This document shows, piece after piece, positions 1 through 8,530 of a stretch of 64,000 bases of DNA. This stretch comes from Paenibacillus auburnensis (GTDB taxonomy: Bacteria; Bacillota; Bacilli; Paenibacillales; Paenibacillaceae): the NCBI RefSeq assembly GCF_927798115.1, contig NZ_CAKMMG010000001.1, positions 2,108,001 to 2,172,000 of the forward strand, given 5' to 3'. The translations under genes and the position numbers were made by a program. The notes beneath the pieces are model-generated. The model saw only the letters and a program-made list of their open reading frames with translations, made no database searches and was not told where the DNA came from. The stretch's first letter is position 1, and each line of letters begins with the position of its first letter.

Positions 1-373
1 GAGCCACCAGCCGGTCCGTAAAGATTGTACTTTGTCTAAAGGTAAGCGTAACTTTATATAGTCTTGCGTTCGCCTGGATATGCTTTAGCAGGTTCTCGAG
101 CAGCTGCCACTCCTCTTTTCCCGCCTGCTCCGGATTGCTGTTAACGACTTGCCTAATGTTCTCGACCATTTCATCGGCCATTTTTTCCAGCATATCCGGC
201 AGATCCCGGTAGTGCAGATAAAAGGTCACACGATTAATACTGGCCCGCTCGGCAATGCGGTTGACCGTGATTTTCTCGATATCCATTTCCTCCAGCAGCT
301 CAACAACGGCATTCTTCAGCAATTGGCGGGTGCGGAGTACGCGGGGATCTACACGCGCTTCGTTATTTTCCAT
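1..373 (-). CDS. TetR/AcrR family regulator, C-terminus off the left edge
   Basis: Reading leftward from an ATG at 373, the first 124 residues are open to the window edge. The N-terminus reads MENNEARVDPRVLRTRQ and continues into a TetR-type helix-turn-helix (ITVNRIAERASINRVTFYLHY at about residues 35-55). The ligand-binding domain is only partly present. A GGAG-type ribosome site lies about 10 bases upstream. The gene is divergent from the DHA2 transporter, so it is probably that pump's local repressor (inference). The ligand cannot be told from the sequence. Confidence 0.88.
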   Translation of the reverse strand, partial: MENNEARVDPRVLRTRQLLKNAVVELLEEMDIEKITVNRIAERASINRVTFYLHYRDLPDMLEKMADEMVENIRQVVNSNPEQAGKEEWQLLENLLKHIQANARLYKVTLTFRQSTIFTDRLVA

Positions 374-504
374 CCTAATTTCTCTCCATCCTTTCTCTTC
401 CTCTTAGCAGACTACATTTTGCACGGAATTGTCGTTTTTCAAAAAGTTAAACTACATATCACCTATGAATGTTTATTAATTTACACTTTTTCAGAAACCG
501 TTGC

Positions 505-532
505 TTGCTTACATGAAAATTTCATTTATAAT
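505..532 (+). promoter_or_regulatory. Promoter of the DHA2 transporter with internal palindrome
   Basis: TTGCTT (505-510), a 16-base spacer and TATAAT (527-532). The spacer holds the 13-base palindrome ATGAAAATTTCAT (513-525), a good position for a TetR-family repressor to block polymerase. That the neighbouring TetR protein binds here is inference. The rest of 374-608 is AT-rich and shows no gene. Confidence 0.5.
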
Positions 533-608
533 TTGTTTTATGCAATGTAAACTATACAACACGATGTAAATTAAGTCCATGATTAACGATTTGAAAGGAT
601 GGAGTGTA

Positions 609-2102
609 GTGAGTAAAGAAATAGAGGCAACAGCCAGTTCCATCAAAAAAGGGCCCATCTTGTTCATCATGATTCTGGGCGCATTTCTTGCGACACTGAA
701 TCAGACAGTGATGAGCGTTGCCGTACCCGGACTTATGAATGACTTCGGCATCACAGCTGCAACGGCCCAGTGGCTGACGACGGGCTATATGCTGGTCAAC
801 GGGGTTCTGATTCCGATCACAGCCTTTCTGATGCAGCGGTTTACTACCCGTGAGCTTTTCCAGACGTCCATCTTTGTCTTCCTGGCAGGGACCATAGTCT
901 CCGCGCTTGCGACGAGCTTCCCTGTTCTGCTGACCGGACGGATGATTCAGGCAGCCGGTGCAGGGATTATCATGCCGCTGCTGACCAATGTAATATTAGC
1001 CCTCTTCCCCCGGGAAAAACGCGGAGCAGCCATGGGGATGGTCGGATTAGCGATCATATTCGCGCCTGCGATCGGACCCACACTGGCCGGATATATCCTG
1101 GAACACTACACCTGGGAAACCATGTTTTACGGTATGATCCCATTGACTCTGATTGTTATTATCTGCGGATTTATGTATTTGCGGAATGTGTCGGAGCGTT
1201 CTTATCCTAAAATTGATATTAGCAGCGTAATAATGTCTACTGTTGGTTTTGGTGCGTTGCTGTATGGCTTCAGCCGTGCGGCCAGCGCAGGCTGGTCAAG
1301 TGCGGAGGTCATATTGTCACTTGCTGCAGGTGTTGTTGCGCTCGGCTTGTTCATCTGGCGGCAGCTGTCTTCCCAAACTCCGCTGCTCGATCTCCGGGCT
1401 TTTAAATACAACATGTTTAGCTTAACTACGCTCATCAGCGTCGCAGTTACAATCGTGATGTATGCGGATATGATGCTGCTGCCGCTGTATCTGCAGAATG
1501 CCCGCGGCTATACAGCCTTGGAGTCAGGGCTGCTGCTGCTTCCCGGAGCGCTTATCATGGGGCTCTTAATGCCCGTTACCGGTAAGCTGTTCGACCGATT
1601 TGGCGCGAAATGGCTGGCGATCGTCGGCCTACTCATTATGATCGTTACAACGCTGGGCTTCGTTAACCTGACAGACTCGACCAGCTTCACTTATCTGGTG
1701 CTGATGTCCACAGGCCGGCGGATCGGGATGGCGCTGCTGCTGATGCCGATTCAGACACTGGGTCTAAACCAGCTGCCGTCGAAGCTGAATGCTCATGGTA
1801 CAGCGATTTCAAATACCGTTAGGCAAGTAGCGGGGGCTGTAGGAACCTCTCTGCTTGTAACTGTAATGACGAGCCGTACGACTACTCACATGAAGGATAT
1901 GCTTACTTCAGGCGGTACTCAAGGGACGAAAGAACATATGATCATGGAAGCCTCCATCCAGGGTATCAATGACGCTTACCTCGTTATCGTGGGAATTGGT
2001 GTCCTGGGTCTGCTGCTCTCCTTCTTCATCAAGAAGGTCGGCCAGACAACGGAAGCTGAATCCGGGCAGGCACTGAAGCAGGCCGTAGCCAAAAAAGCCT
2101 AG
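609..2102 (+). CDS. DHA2-family (EmrB/QacA-type) MFS multidrug transporter
   Basis: A 497-residue polytopic membrane protein of the 14-helix DHA2 drug:proton antiporter type. After a short polar N-terminus the first helix begins at GPILFIMILGAF, and the QTVMSVAVPGLM segment is typical of the family. GTG at 609 is preferred because AAAGGATGGAG lies just upstream, while the in-frame ATG at 579 has no ribosome site. It is divergent from a TetR gene, the usual arrangement for regulated efflux pumps. The hydrophilic C-terminus (KKVGQTTEAESGQALKQ) is cytoplasmic. A rho-independent terminator follows. The substrate is unknown. Confidence 0.9.
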   Translation: MSKEIEATASSIKKGPILFIMILGAFLATLNQTVMSVAVPGLMNDFGITAATAQWLTTGYMLVNGVLIPITAFLMQRFTTRELFQTSIFVFLAGTIVSALATSFPVLLTGRMIQAAGAGIIMPLLTNVILALFPREKRGAAMGMVGLAIIFAPAIGPTLAGYILEHYTWETMFYGMIPLTLIVIICGFMYLRNVSERSYPKIDISSVIMSTVGFGALLYGFSRAASAGWSSAEVILSLAAGVVALGLFIWRQLSSQTPLLDLRAFKYNMFSLTTLISVAVTIVMYADMMLLPLYLQNARGYTALESGLLLLPGALIMGLLMPVTGKLFDRFGAKWLAIVGLLIMIVTTLGFVNLTDSTSFTYLVLMSTGRRIGMALLLMPIQTLGLNQLPSKLNAHGTAISNTVRQVAGAVGTSLLVTVMTSRTTTHMKDMLTSGGTQGTKEHMIMEASIQGINDAYLVIVGIGVLGLLLSFFIKKVGQTTEAESGQALKQAVAKKA

Positions 2103-2117
2103 GCTCAGTTAAAAAAA

Positions 2118-2156
2118 GAGGTCGACGACAATCCCGGTCGTTGATCTCATTTTTTT
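2118..2156 (+). terminator. Terminator of the DHA2 transporter gene
   Basis: A 12-base-pair stem (2118-2129 with 2137-2148, two G-U pairs) followed by ATTTTTTT. Confidence 0.85.
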
Positions 2157-2250
2157 GCGGGAGATTCCCACCATGATGTAAGTATATCTAACATAACATC
2201 CTGTGATCCGCCTTAAAAATAGCATAAAAATGAACAAATAAAAATTTATA

Positions 2251-2267
2251 TGTCATCATTATTGACA
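2251..2267 (+). promoter_or_regulatory. GlnR/TnrA box
   Basis: TGTCATCATTATTGACA matches the GlnR/TnrA consensus TGTNA-N7-TNACA at every fixed position. It overlaps the -35 element (2262-2267) of the nitrate transporter promoter, with its centre near -38 from the predicted start. In Bacillaceae, GlnR sites overlapping -35 repress under nitrogen excess, whereas TnrA activation sites sit farther upstream, so repression is the likelier mode here (inference). Confidence 0.72.
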
Positions 2268-2290
2268 TTTTCACTGTGACTATTTATATT
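2262..2290 (+). promoter_or_regulatory. Sigma-A promoter of the nitrate assimilation operon
   Basis: TTGACA (2262-2267), 17-base spacer, TATATT (2285-2290). The predicted start is near 2297. The spacer contains the short palindrome TCACTGTGA (2271-2279). Transcription would produce a leader of about 240 bases before the transporter ATG. Confidence 0.75.
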
Positions 2291-2296
2291 GACAAT

Positions 2297-2528
2297 ATAA
2301 GATTTCAACGACACAGCATTGTGTCAACGAAGGAAACAACGGGTTCTCCCCACAATGTTGTGGCTGGAAGGCTTGTTGTACCGGCATTCTTACATTTGTT
2401 TATAAAGTCAGCTACGATGACGTGGCTGCAATTGGCAACGGGGCCGATTAACACAATCCGCAGGTACGCGGGTTCTGTCAGTCGGCCCTTTTTTGTCGAT
2501 TCACTTACTTGGGGTTCATTAAAAGGAG
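2297..2528 (+). promoter_or_regulatory. Structured leader RNA with attenuator before the nitrate transporter
   Basis: The leader can fold into hairpin 2310-2325 (GACACAGCATTGTGTC), hairpin 2350-2363 (CCACAATGTTGTGG), a strong 8-pair hairpin 2409-2428, and a large terminator at 2441-2494. Both first hairpins can be drawn with six-base loops; the second loop, AATGTT, has the A1/G4 pattern of ANTAR-protein targets, while the first, AGCATT, does not fully fit. It could be an ANTAR-type antitermination leader or a molybdenum-cofactor riboswitch. I cannot assign the class. No convincing gene lies in 2157-2538. Confidence 0.6.
2441..2494 (+). terminator. Intrinsic terminator (attenuator) upstream of the nitrate transporter
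   Basis: GGGCCGA (2441-2447) pairs with TCGGCCC (2482-2488); an inner stem AATCCGC/GCGGGTT strengthens it, and TTTTTT follows at 2489-2494. It ends 45 bases before the transporter start and lies on the same strand downstream of a good promoter, so it must be read through for expression. Confidence 0.8.
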
Positions 2529-2538
2529 GATGTCAGCA

Positions 2539-3771
2539 ATGGAAGCAAAAAGTTTTCGCAAGGCGGGTCATGCCCCGAGTTTATTCTCAGCTTTTTTGTA
2601 CTTTGACGTAAGTTTTATGATTTGGGTGCTGTGCGGAGCTCTATCGCTCTACATTACCAAGGACTTCGGATTGTCAGATACTCAAAAAGCAACCATGGTC
2701 GCCATCCCAATCCTCGGCGGCTCGATCTTCCGGATTCCAATGGGGATCCTGGCAGACCGCATCGGGAGTAAAAAAGCGGGTCTGACCGGGATGTTCCTCA
2801 CCATTATCCCCCTTCTGTGGGGCTGGCTTGGCGGAAGCAGCCTGCTGCAAGTGCATATGATCGGATTCCTGCTCGGTTTCGCAGGTGCAAGCTTTGCCGT
2901 ATCGCTGTCCCTTGCAAGCCGCTGGTACCCTCCGCAATATCAGGGGCTGGCGATGGGTATTGCCGGTGCAGGAAACAGCGGAACAGCGCTGGCTACCTTT
3001 TTTGGACCGCAAATCGCCCAGGCTTACGGATGGCACAGTGTATTCGGACTCGCACTTATTCCTCTGGTGATCGTTATGATTATTTTTACAATATTAGCTA
3101 AAGATGCCCCGAATGCCCCTGCGCCTAAACCGCTCAAAGATTACCTCAGCGTCTTCAAGCATGCGGATACCTGGTGGTTCTCGATGTTCTACGCCATTAC
3201 CTTCGGCGGGTTTGTCGGGTTCGCCAACTACGCGAGCATTTTCTTCTATGATGTGTACGGCGACGCCGCACACCCCGGGGGGCTGACCAAAATCCAGGTA
3301 GGATACCTGGTCACTATAACAGTCATCGCAGGCAGCTTCTTCCGTCCTTTAGGCGGCTGGATTGCGGACCGGATTGGCGGCATGCGTCTGCTGCTTGTTT
3401 TGTACAGTGTGATTTCGGTATGTGCGTTTGCCATTGCCTCGATGCCGGGTTCATTCCTGGTGATGCTGCTTTATACCAGCGTAATGATGGCCTGCCTCGG
3501 GATGGGGAACGGCTCGGTCTTTCAGATCATTCCTCAGCGCTTCTCCAGGGAGATTGGAGTCATTACCGGCATTGTCGGTGCAGCCGGAGGTCTTGGCGGT
3601 TATCTGCTGCCGACTTACGTCCTGGGCCCGCTGAAGCAGTCTACAGGCTCACAGGTCACCGGATTTCTCGTGGTCGGTTCCATTGTGCTCCTCACCACCC
3701 TTATCTTCTACGCTGTAACAAGATCCTGGAGAAAATCCTGGGCGAAGGCAGAGTCGGGTGTAAATTACTAA
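2539..3771 (+). CDS. NarK/NasA-type nitrate/nitrite MFS transporter (assimilatory)
   Basis: A 410-residue, 12-helix MFS protein of the nitrate/nitrite porter family. Seen: the early FDVSFMIWVLCGALS helix typical of NarK/NasA, the loop GILADRIGSKKAG, and glycine-rich signatures such as GIAGAGNSGTALATFFGPQ (about residues 135-155) and GIVGAAGGLGGYLLP near the C-terminus. ATG 2539 sits 9 bases after AAAGGAGG. Earlier in-frame starts (TTG 2509, ATG 2530) are badly spaced. The gene is 37 bases upstream of the nitrate reductase, so it should supply nitrate for assimilation. It is controlled by the GlnR-type promoter and attenuator. Nitrate versus nitrite preference cannot be read from the sequence. 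Confidence 0.9.
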   Translation: MEAKSFRKAGHAPSLFSAFLYFDVSFMIWVLCGALSLYITKDFGLSDTQKATMVAIPILGGSIFRIPMGILADRIGSKKAGLTGMFLTIIPLLWGWLGGSSLLQVHMIGFLLGFAGASFAVSLSLASRWYPPQYQGLAMGIAGAGNSGTALATFFGPQIAQAYGWHSVFGLALIPLVIVMIIFTILAKDAPNAPAPKPLKDYLSVFKHADTWWFSMFYAITFGGFVGFANYASIFFYDVYGDAAHPGGLTKIQVGYLVTITVIAGSFFRPLGGWIADRIGGMRLLLVLYSVISVCAFAIASMPGSFLVMLLYTSVMMACLGMGNGSVFQIIPQRFSREIGVITGIVGAAGGLGGYLLPTYVLGPLKQSTGSQVTGFLVVGSIVLLTTLIFYAVTRSWRKSWAKAESGVNY

Positions 3772-3808
3772 TCAGCTCGTACAGAAAACTTCGGGGCGGT
3801 GAACTCAC

Positions 3809-6800
3809 ATGACAACTGACAAAGTTAAAAGCGTCTGTCCTTACTGCGGGGTTGGCTGCGGGATCATACTCGAAGTATCGGATAACCGCGTAGTCAAAAT
3901 CACCGGGGATAAGGAGCATCCGGCCAATTTCGGCCGGTTGTGCACCAAAGGTAGCACCGCTGCAGCTGCGATTACGGAATCCGGCCGGATGGAGTATGCC
4001 TACAGCCGCCCTTCCCGGGGGGCTGTACCTGTAAAAATGGAAATCAACGCAGCCATCACCGAAACCGCGCAGCGGCTGCGCAGCATTCTGGAGGAACACG
4101 GCCCGGATGCCCTCTCCGTCTATGTATCGGGCCAAATGTCGCTGGAGGCCCAGTATTTGATTAACAAGCTGGCCAAAGGCTTCATCCGGACACCGAATAT
4201 TGAGTCCAATTCACGTCTGTGTATGGCTGGTGCAGGCAACGGCTACAAGCTCTCCCTGGGAGCGGATGGCCCTCCGGGTTCCTATCAGGACATGGATCAG
4301 ACAGATTTATTCTTCGTGATCGGCGCCAATATGGCCGATTGTCACCCGATTCTGTTCCTGCGGATGATGGACCGGGTGAAGAACGGCGCCAAGCTGATTG
4401 TCGTTGACCCCCGGCGGACGGCAACGGCAGAGAAGGCGGACCTGTTCATGCAGATCAGACCCGGAACAGATCTGGCCCTGCTCAACGGGCTGCTGCATCT
4501 GCTAGTCAAGAACGGCCATACGGACCCGGAATTTATCGCCCGGTTCACCTTGGGCTTTGAGAGCATGGAGGAATTCCTGGAGGATTATCCGCCGGATAAA
4601 GTCTCCGAAATCACAGGCATCCCGGAAGCGGATATCCGTCAGGCAGCCGAGTGGATTGGTGAAGCTCCGGAGTGGATGTCCTGCTGGACTATGGGTCTCA
4701 ACCAGAGCATTCACGGCACCTGGCACACCAATGCCATCTGCAATCTGCATCTGGCTACAGGAGCGATCTGCCGTCCGGGGAGCGGCCCCTTCTCCCTCAC
4801 CGGACAGCCCAATGCTATGGGCGGACGGGAGATGGGTTACATGGGGCCGGGCTTACCCGGACAGCGTTCTCTGGTATCTGAAGCTGACCGCGGCTTCATA
4901 GAGAAGCTGTGGGAAATTCCCCAAGGCACTCTCCGGACGGATGTCAGCGGCGGCACCATTTCCATGTTTGAAGACATGATCGTAGGCAAGATTAAGGCCT
5001 GCTGGATCATTTGCACGAATCCGGTGGCTACCGTTCCGAACCGCAAGAAGGTTATCGCTGCTCTTGAAGCGGCTGAACTGGTTATAACCCAGGACAGCTT
5101 CCTGGATACCGAGACCAACCGGTATGCGGATATCCTGCTGCCCGGAGCTTTATGGGCTGAAGGTGAAGGGGTGATGATAAATTCGGAGCGTAACCTGACC
5201 CTGATGCAGCAAGCCGTGAAGCCGCCTGGAGAAGCCATGCCAGACTGGGAGCTTATCGCCCGGGTAGCGGCTGCGATGGGTTATGCTGAAGCTTTTTCCT
5301 ATTCATCCTCCGAAGAGGTCTATGCAGAAATCCAGCAGGCCTGGAATCCGAAAACAGGTTACGACCTGCGCGGGGCCACCTATGCACGGCTAAGAGAAAC
5401 GCCTGTGCAGTGGCCAAGTGCGCCGGGTCAGCCGAACGACCGGAATCCCATCCGGTATTTGAATCTTCAAGACGGCAGAGCACAGATCGAGCTTTCAGAT
5501 GGCAGTTCTCCGGATCTCGTGTTCCCGACAGAAAGCGGAAAGGCTGTATTCTGGGCACGTCCCTATATGCCGCCTGCAGAGCTGCCGGACAGCGACTATC
5601 CCTTTGTGCTGAATTCCGGCCGCTTGCAGCATCAATGGCATACGCTAACCAAAACAGGCAAAGTCCAGAAGCTTAATAAATTGAATCCGGGCCCCTTTGT
5701 AGAAATTCACCCGGAAGATGCTGAAGTCCTGGGAATTAAAGACCGGGAGCCGGTAGAGCTCCGTTCACGGCGGGGGCTGGCTGTTCTTCCGGCCGTCCTC
5801 TCAGACCGCGTGCGCCCCGGCAACTGCTTTGCCCCTTTTCACTGGAATGATGTCTTTGGAGCACAGCTGGCTGTCAATGACGTTACCAATGATGCCGTAG
5901 ACCCTATGTCCTTGCAGCCCGAGTTGAAATTCTGTTCGGTATCTCTGGTCAAGGCTGCAGTTCAGCCTGGCGGGGAACTGCATACGCCGGCCAAAGACCA
6001 GAGTCCGGCTGCACAGCCAGTCAACGCTGAGAACGCCCGCCCGAAGGAGGCCGTAACCATGAAGCCGCTTGACACACTCGCAGGCCTGCTAGGGATTGAA
6101 GCCCCCGCACCCCTGACCCTGGATAGCCACGAACAGGCTTATCTGTCCGGCTTCCTCACCAGCCTGCGCACCGAGGCTGGCCGGTCCGCTTCCGGCATTC
6201 CGGTTTTACCGTCCAGCGCACCTTTTGAACCGCCCACCCGCTTCTTTGTAGACGGCCTGCTGGCAGGCATGTTCTCCCGTGCCCCGCTTCCCGGGGCGGA
6301 AGCTTACGAAAGAACAGAAACGCTAACAGACTCAGCCCCATCGGAGTCTGTTACGCTGCCGGAGAGTACCGCTACGACCAAGCTTCCGGTAACCATCTTA
6401 TGGGCTTCACAGACGGGAAATGCGGAGGGTGCAGCCATTGACTGTGCCAGAAAGTTACAGCACGCCGGTTATGATGTACGGCTAATAAATATGAATCAAT
6501 ATTCCGTAAGCGATCTGGCCAAGAACCGGTTTGCCCTGTTCATCGCCAGCACCTTCGGAGCCGGAGATCCTCCGGACAACGGCGAAAGCTTCTTCCAGTC
6601 CCTTAAAGCAGAGAATGCCCCGCAGCTACAGGATCTGCATTATGCGGTGCTCGCTTTCGGGGATTCCAATTACGATCTCTTTTGCGGCTTCGGGCGGAAT
6701 CTGGATACCCGCCTCACGGAGCTTGGCGCGCAGCGGCTGTTGGACTGTGCCCATTGCGATACAGACTTTCAGGAGCAGGTGGATGCATGGACGAATGATA

Positions 6801-8044
6801 TCTCTGAACTGTTGAGCGGATTTAAAGGAAGCCCGAAGCCCGGTGTACCTGCCGCAGCAAGCAGTAATTCGTCCACTCCGGTTGCCGCATCCGCCCCGGT
6901 TGCCTCAAGTTCGGAAACACGCGGATATCACCGGAACCAACCGGTACCGTCCAGGCTGCTGTTCAAGCAGAACCTGAACAAAGCCGGATCTGAAAAAGAA
7001 ACCCGCCACTACGCCTTCGACCTTTCCGCTGCCGGAGTACAGTTCGAAGCCGGCGATGCTCTGGGCGTGTGGCCTGCCAATTGCCCTGATCTGGCCAGCA
7101 GTCTGCTGCATACACTGGGCATTGAGCCTTCTACCCCGGTACTGGTCAAAGGCCAGGGACAACTGCCGGTGGCCGAAGCACTGCTCCGTCATTTCGAGAT
7201 TGCCCGGGTGACACCGGATATGCTCCGGTTCATCCGTGACCGCTCTCAGGATGCCCGGTTAAGCCATCTGCTCGACCATGAGAACCCGGCGGAGCTCAAG
7301 CAATGGCTGTGGGGCCGTCAGCTGATCGATGTGCTGCAGGAAATTCCGGTTTCGCTCAGCGCACAGGAGCTTGTGGAACAGCTCAAGCCTTTGCAGCCCC
7401 GTCTCTACTCGATTTCTTCCAGCCCGAAAGCCAATCCGGACGAGGTTCATATTACTGTTTCCACCGTTCGCTACGAGAACAACGGCAGCGCCCGTAAGGG
7501 AGTATGCTCCACATTTCTCGCGGACCGTGCTACAGAGGATGCGGACATTCCTATTTTCATTCAAAAGAATGCCCATTTCCGGCCACCGGCTAATCCCGAT
7601 GCCCCGATGATTATGGTCGGTCCGGGCACAGGCATTGCACCGTTCCGGGGCTTCCTGCAGGAACGCAAAGCATCCGGGGCCAAGGGAAGAAATTGGCTGA
7701 TCTTCGGGGAACAGCGGGAGGAGAGTGATTTCTATTTCCGCGAGGAGCTTGAAAGTCTCCAGAAGGAAGGCTTCCTGCATCGGCTGGATACTGCCTTTTC
7801 ACGTGATCAGCCTGACAAAGTGTATGTACAGCACCGGATCCTTGAGCATGGAGCCGAGCTCTGGGCCTGGCTTCAGGAAGGCGCGCACTTCTACGTATGC
7901 GGAGATGCCCAGCAAATGGCCAAAGAAGTGGATGCCGCATTGAAGACGGTAATCCAGCAGCACGGCGGCATGACTGCCGATGAAGCCAATCATTATGTCA
8001 AAGAAATGTCCTTATCCAAACGGTATGCGCGGGATGTCTATTAA
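3809..8044 (+). CDS. Assimilatory nitrate reductase fused to CysJ-like flavoprotein reductase
   Basis: A 1411-residue cytoplasmic protein. Residues 1 to about 715 form a NasC/NapA-type molybdopterin oxidoreductase: a [4Fe-4S] site at C10, C13, C17 and C45 (CPYCGVGC, then LCTKG) and the likely molybdenum-ligand cysteine in NSRLCMAG near residue 137. After an Ala/Pro-rich linker (about 715-750), residues 751-1411 resemble the sulfite reductase flavoprotein: flavodoxin domain (ILWASQTGNAEG), FAD-binding RLYSISSSP, NADPH-binding VGPGTGIAPFRGF, and the CysJ-like end KRYARDVY. The fused reductase should pass NADPH electrons through FAD and FMN to the Fe-S/Mo unit, reducing nitrate to nitrite. Such fusions are known. 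No nitrite reductase gene is in the window. An internal ribosome site and ATG lie at the junction (see separate entry). Confidence 0.93.
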   Translation: MTTDKVKSVCPYCGVGCGIILEVSDNRVVKITGDKEHPANFGRLCTKGSTAAAAITESGRMEYAYSRPSRGAVPVKMEINAAITETAQRLRSILEEHGPDALSVYVSGQMSLEAQYLINKLAKGFIRTPNIESNSRLCMAGAGNGYKLSLGADGPPGSYQDMDQTDLFFVIGANMADCHPILFLRMMDRVKNGAKLIVVDPRRTATAEKADLFMQIRPGTDLALLNGLLHLLVKNGHTDPEFIARFTLGFESMEEFLEDYPPDKVSEITGIPEADIRQAAEWIGEAPEWMSCWTMGLNQSIHGTWHTNAICNLHLATGAICRPGSGPFSLTGQPNAMGGREMGYMGPGLPGQRSLVSEADRGFIEKLWEIPQGTLRTDVSGGTISMFEDMIVGKIKACWIICTNPVATVPNRKKVIAALEAAELVITQDSFLDTETNRYADILLPGALWAEGEGVMINSERNLTLMQQAVKPPGEAMPDWELIARVAAAMGYAEAFSYSSSEEVYAEIQQAWNPKTGYDLRGATYARLRETPVQWPSAPGQPNDRNPIRYLNLQDGRAQIELSDGSSPDLVFPTESGKAVFWARPYMPPAELPDSDYPFVLNSGRLQHQWHTLTKTGKVQKLNKLNPGPFVEIHPEDAEVLGIKDREPVELRSRRGLAVLPAVLSDRVRPGNCFAPFHWNDVFGAQLAVNDVTNDAVDPMSLQPELKFCSVSLVKAAVQPGGELHTPAKDQSPAAQPVNAENARPKEAVTMKPLDTLAGLLGIEAPAPLTLDSHEQAYLSGFLTSLRTEAGRSASGIPVLPSSAPFEPPTRFFVDGLLAGMFSRAPLPGAEAYERTETLTDSAPSESVTLPESTATTKLPVTILWASQTGNAEGAAIDCARKLQHAGYDVRLINMNQYSVSDLAKNRFALFIASTFGAGDPPDNGESFFQSLKAENAPQLQDLHYAVLAFGDSNYDLFCGFGRNLDTRLTELGAQRLLDCAHCDTDFQEQVDAWTNDISELLSGFKGSPKPGVPAAASSNSSTPVAASAPVASSSETRGYHRNQPVPSRLLFKQNLNKAGSEKETRHYAFDLSAAGVQFEAGDALGVWPANCPDLASSLLHTLGIEPSTPVLVKGQGQLPVAEALLRHFEIARVTPDMLRFIRDRSQDARLSHLLDHENPAELKQWLWGRQLIDVLQEIPVSLSAQELVEQLKPLQPRLYSISSSPKANPDEVHITVSTVRYENNGSARKGVCSTFLADRATEDADIPIFIQKNAHFRPPANPDAPMIMVGPGTGIAPFRGFLQERKASGAKGRNWLIFGEQREESDFYFREELESLQKEGFLHRLDTAFSRDQPDKVYVQHRILEHGAELWAWLQEGAHFYVCGDAQQMAKEVDAALKTVIQQHGGMTADEANHYVKEMSLSKRYARDVY
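6044..6061 (+). promoter_or_regulatory. Internal ribosome site and in-frame ATG at the nitrate reductase/flavoprotein junction
   Basis: AAGGAGG (6044-6050), 8 bases, then ATG (6059-6061), in frame as residue 751 of the fusion. Translation from here would give a 661-residue protein starting MKPLDTLAGLLGIE, very close to where a stand-alone CysJ-type subunit begins. It is either the fossil start of a once separate gene or an active start making free reductase subunit. Confidence 0.6.
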
Positions 8045-8144
8045 GCAGACTAATAATTAATGATCATGCATAAAATCAGCCGGCAACGATCAACCTACAG
8101 GTTAGCGTCCTTATGGCGCGTTAATCACAGGAGGCGATTGTACA

Positions 8145-8369
8145 ATGGCAAAGCCGGATAACCGTGCAGATAATGTCGAGCATTTACAGCAAAGCATTCA
8201 GCACACCATGCAAAACCTGCATGAAGCTGAAGACTATCTAAACGAATTCTCATCTGAAATCAGCAGCAAAGAACGGGAACAAATCGAAGAAAAGAACGAA
8301 CGCCGCAAAGAAAGCATTAAAGGCTTCCGCGAGGAAGTTAAAGACGAAGCTGCGCATTCAGAGGAGTAG
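8145..8369 (+). CDS. tlp: Small acid-soluble spore protein Tlp
   Basis: A 74-residue, highly charged, cysteine-free protein matching the thioredoxin-like spore protein Tlp family in length and pattern: MAKPDNRADNVEHLQ at the start, KNERRKESIKGFREEVKDEA near the end. Tlp is made in the forespore and accumulates in the spore core; its molecular role is not well defined. Start supported by AGGAGG 8-9 bases upstream. A TGCATA/CAACCTA pair around 8065-8095 weakly resembles a sigma-G promoter. Its presence indicates an endospore former. A shared terminator follows. Confidence 0.9.
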   Translation: MAKPDNRADNVEHLQQSIQHTMQNLHEAEDYLNEFSSEISSKEREQIEEKNERRKESIKGFREEVKDEAAHSEE

Positions 8370-8437
8370 ACAGCGTCTGGCGATGCCGATTCAATCGAGT
8401 CTATAACGAGCTGATTGCGCTTGTGCTGGCTCAAATC

Positions 8438-8469
8438 AAACAGCCCATGCCTTTAAGGATGGGCTGTTT
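8438..8469. terminator. Bidirectional terminator between tlp and the TetR gene
   Basis: AAACAGCCCAT (8438-8448) pairs with ATGGGCTGTTT (8459-8469); T-rich on both strands. It lies between two convergent genes. Confidence 0.75.
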
Positions 8470-8530
8470 CTCTATATAGCTCTGCTTGCGCGGGCGGTAT
8501 CCGCACCGTCAATTGTACCTTTAAGCACAA

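Noticed and set aside
149-550. 133-codon plus-strand frame
   Set aside because: It is antisense to the TetR gene at 1-373 and runs into the AT-rich promoter region; its translation resembles no protein.
2276-2611. 111-codon frame over the nitrate leader
   Set aside because: It crosses the terminator and overlaps the transporter start; no ribosome site and no protein-like composition. Treated as leader RNA.
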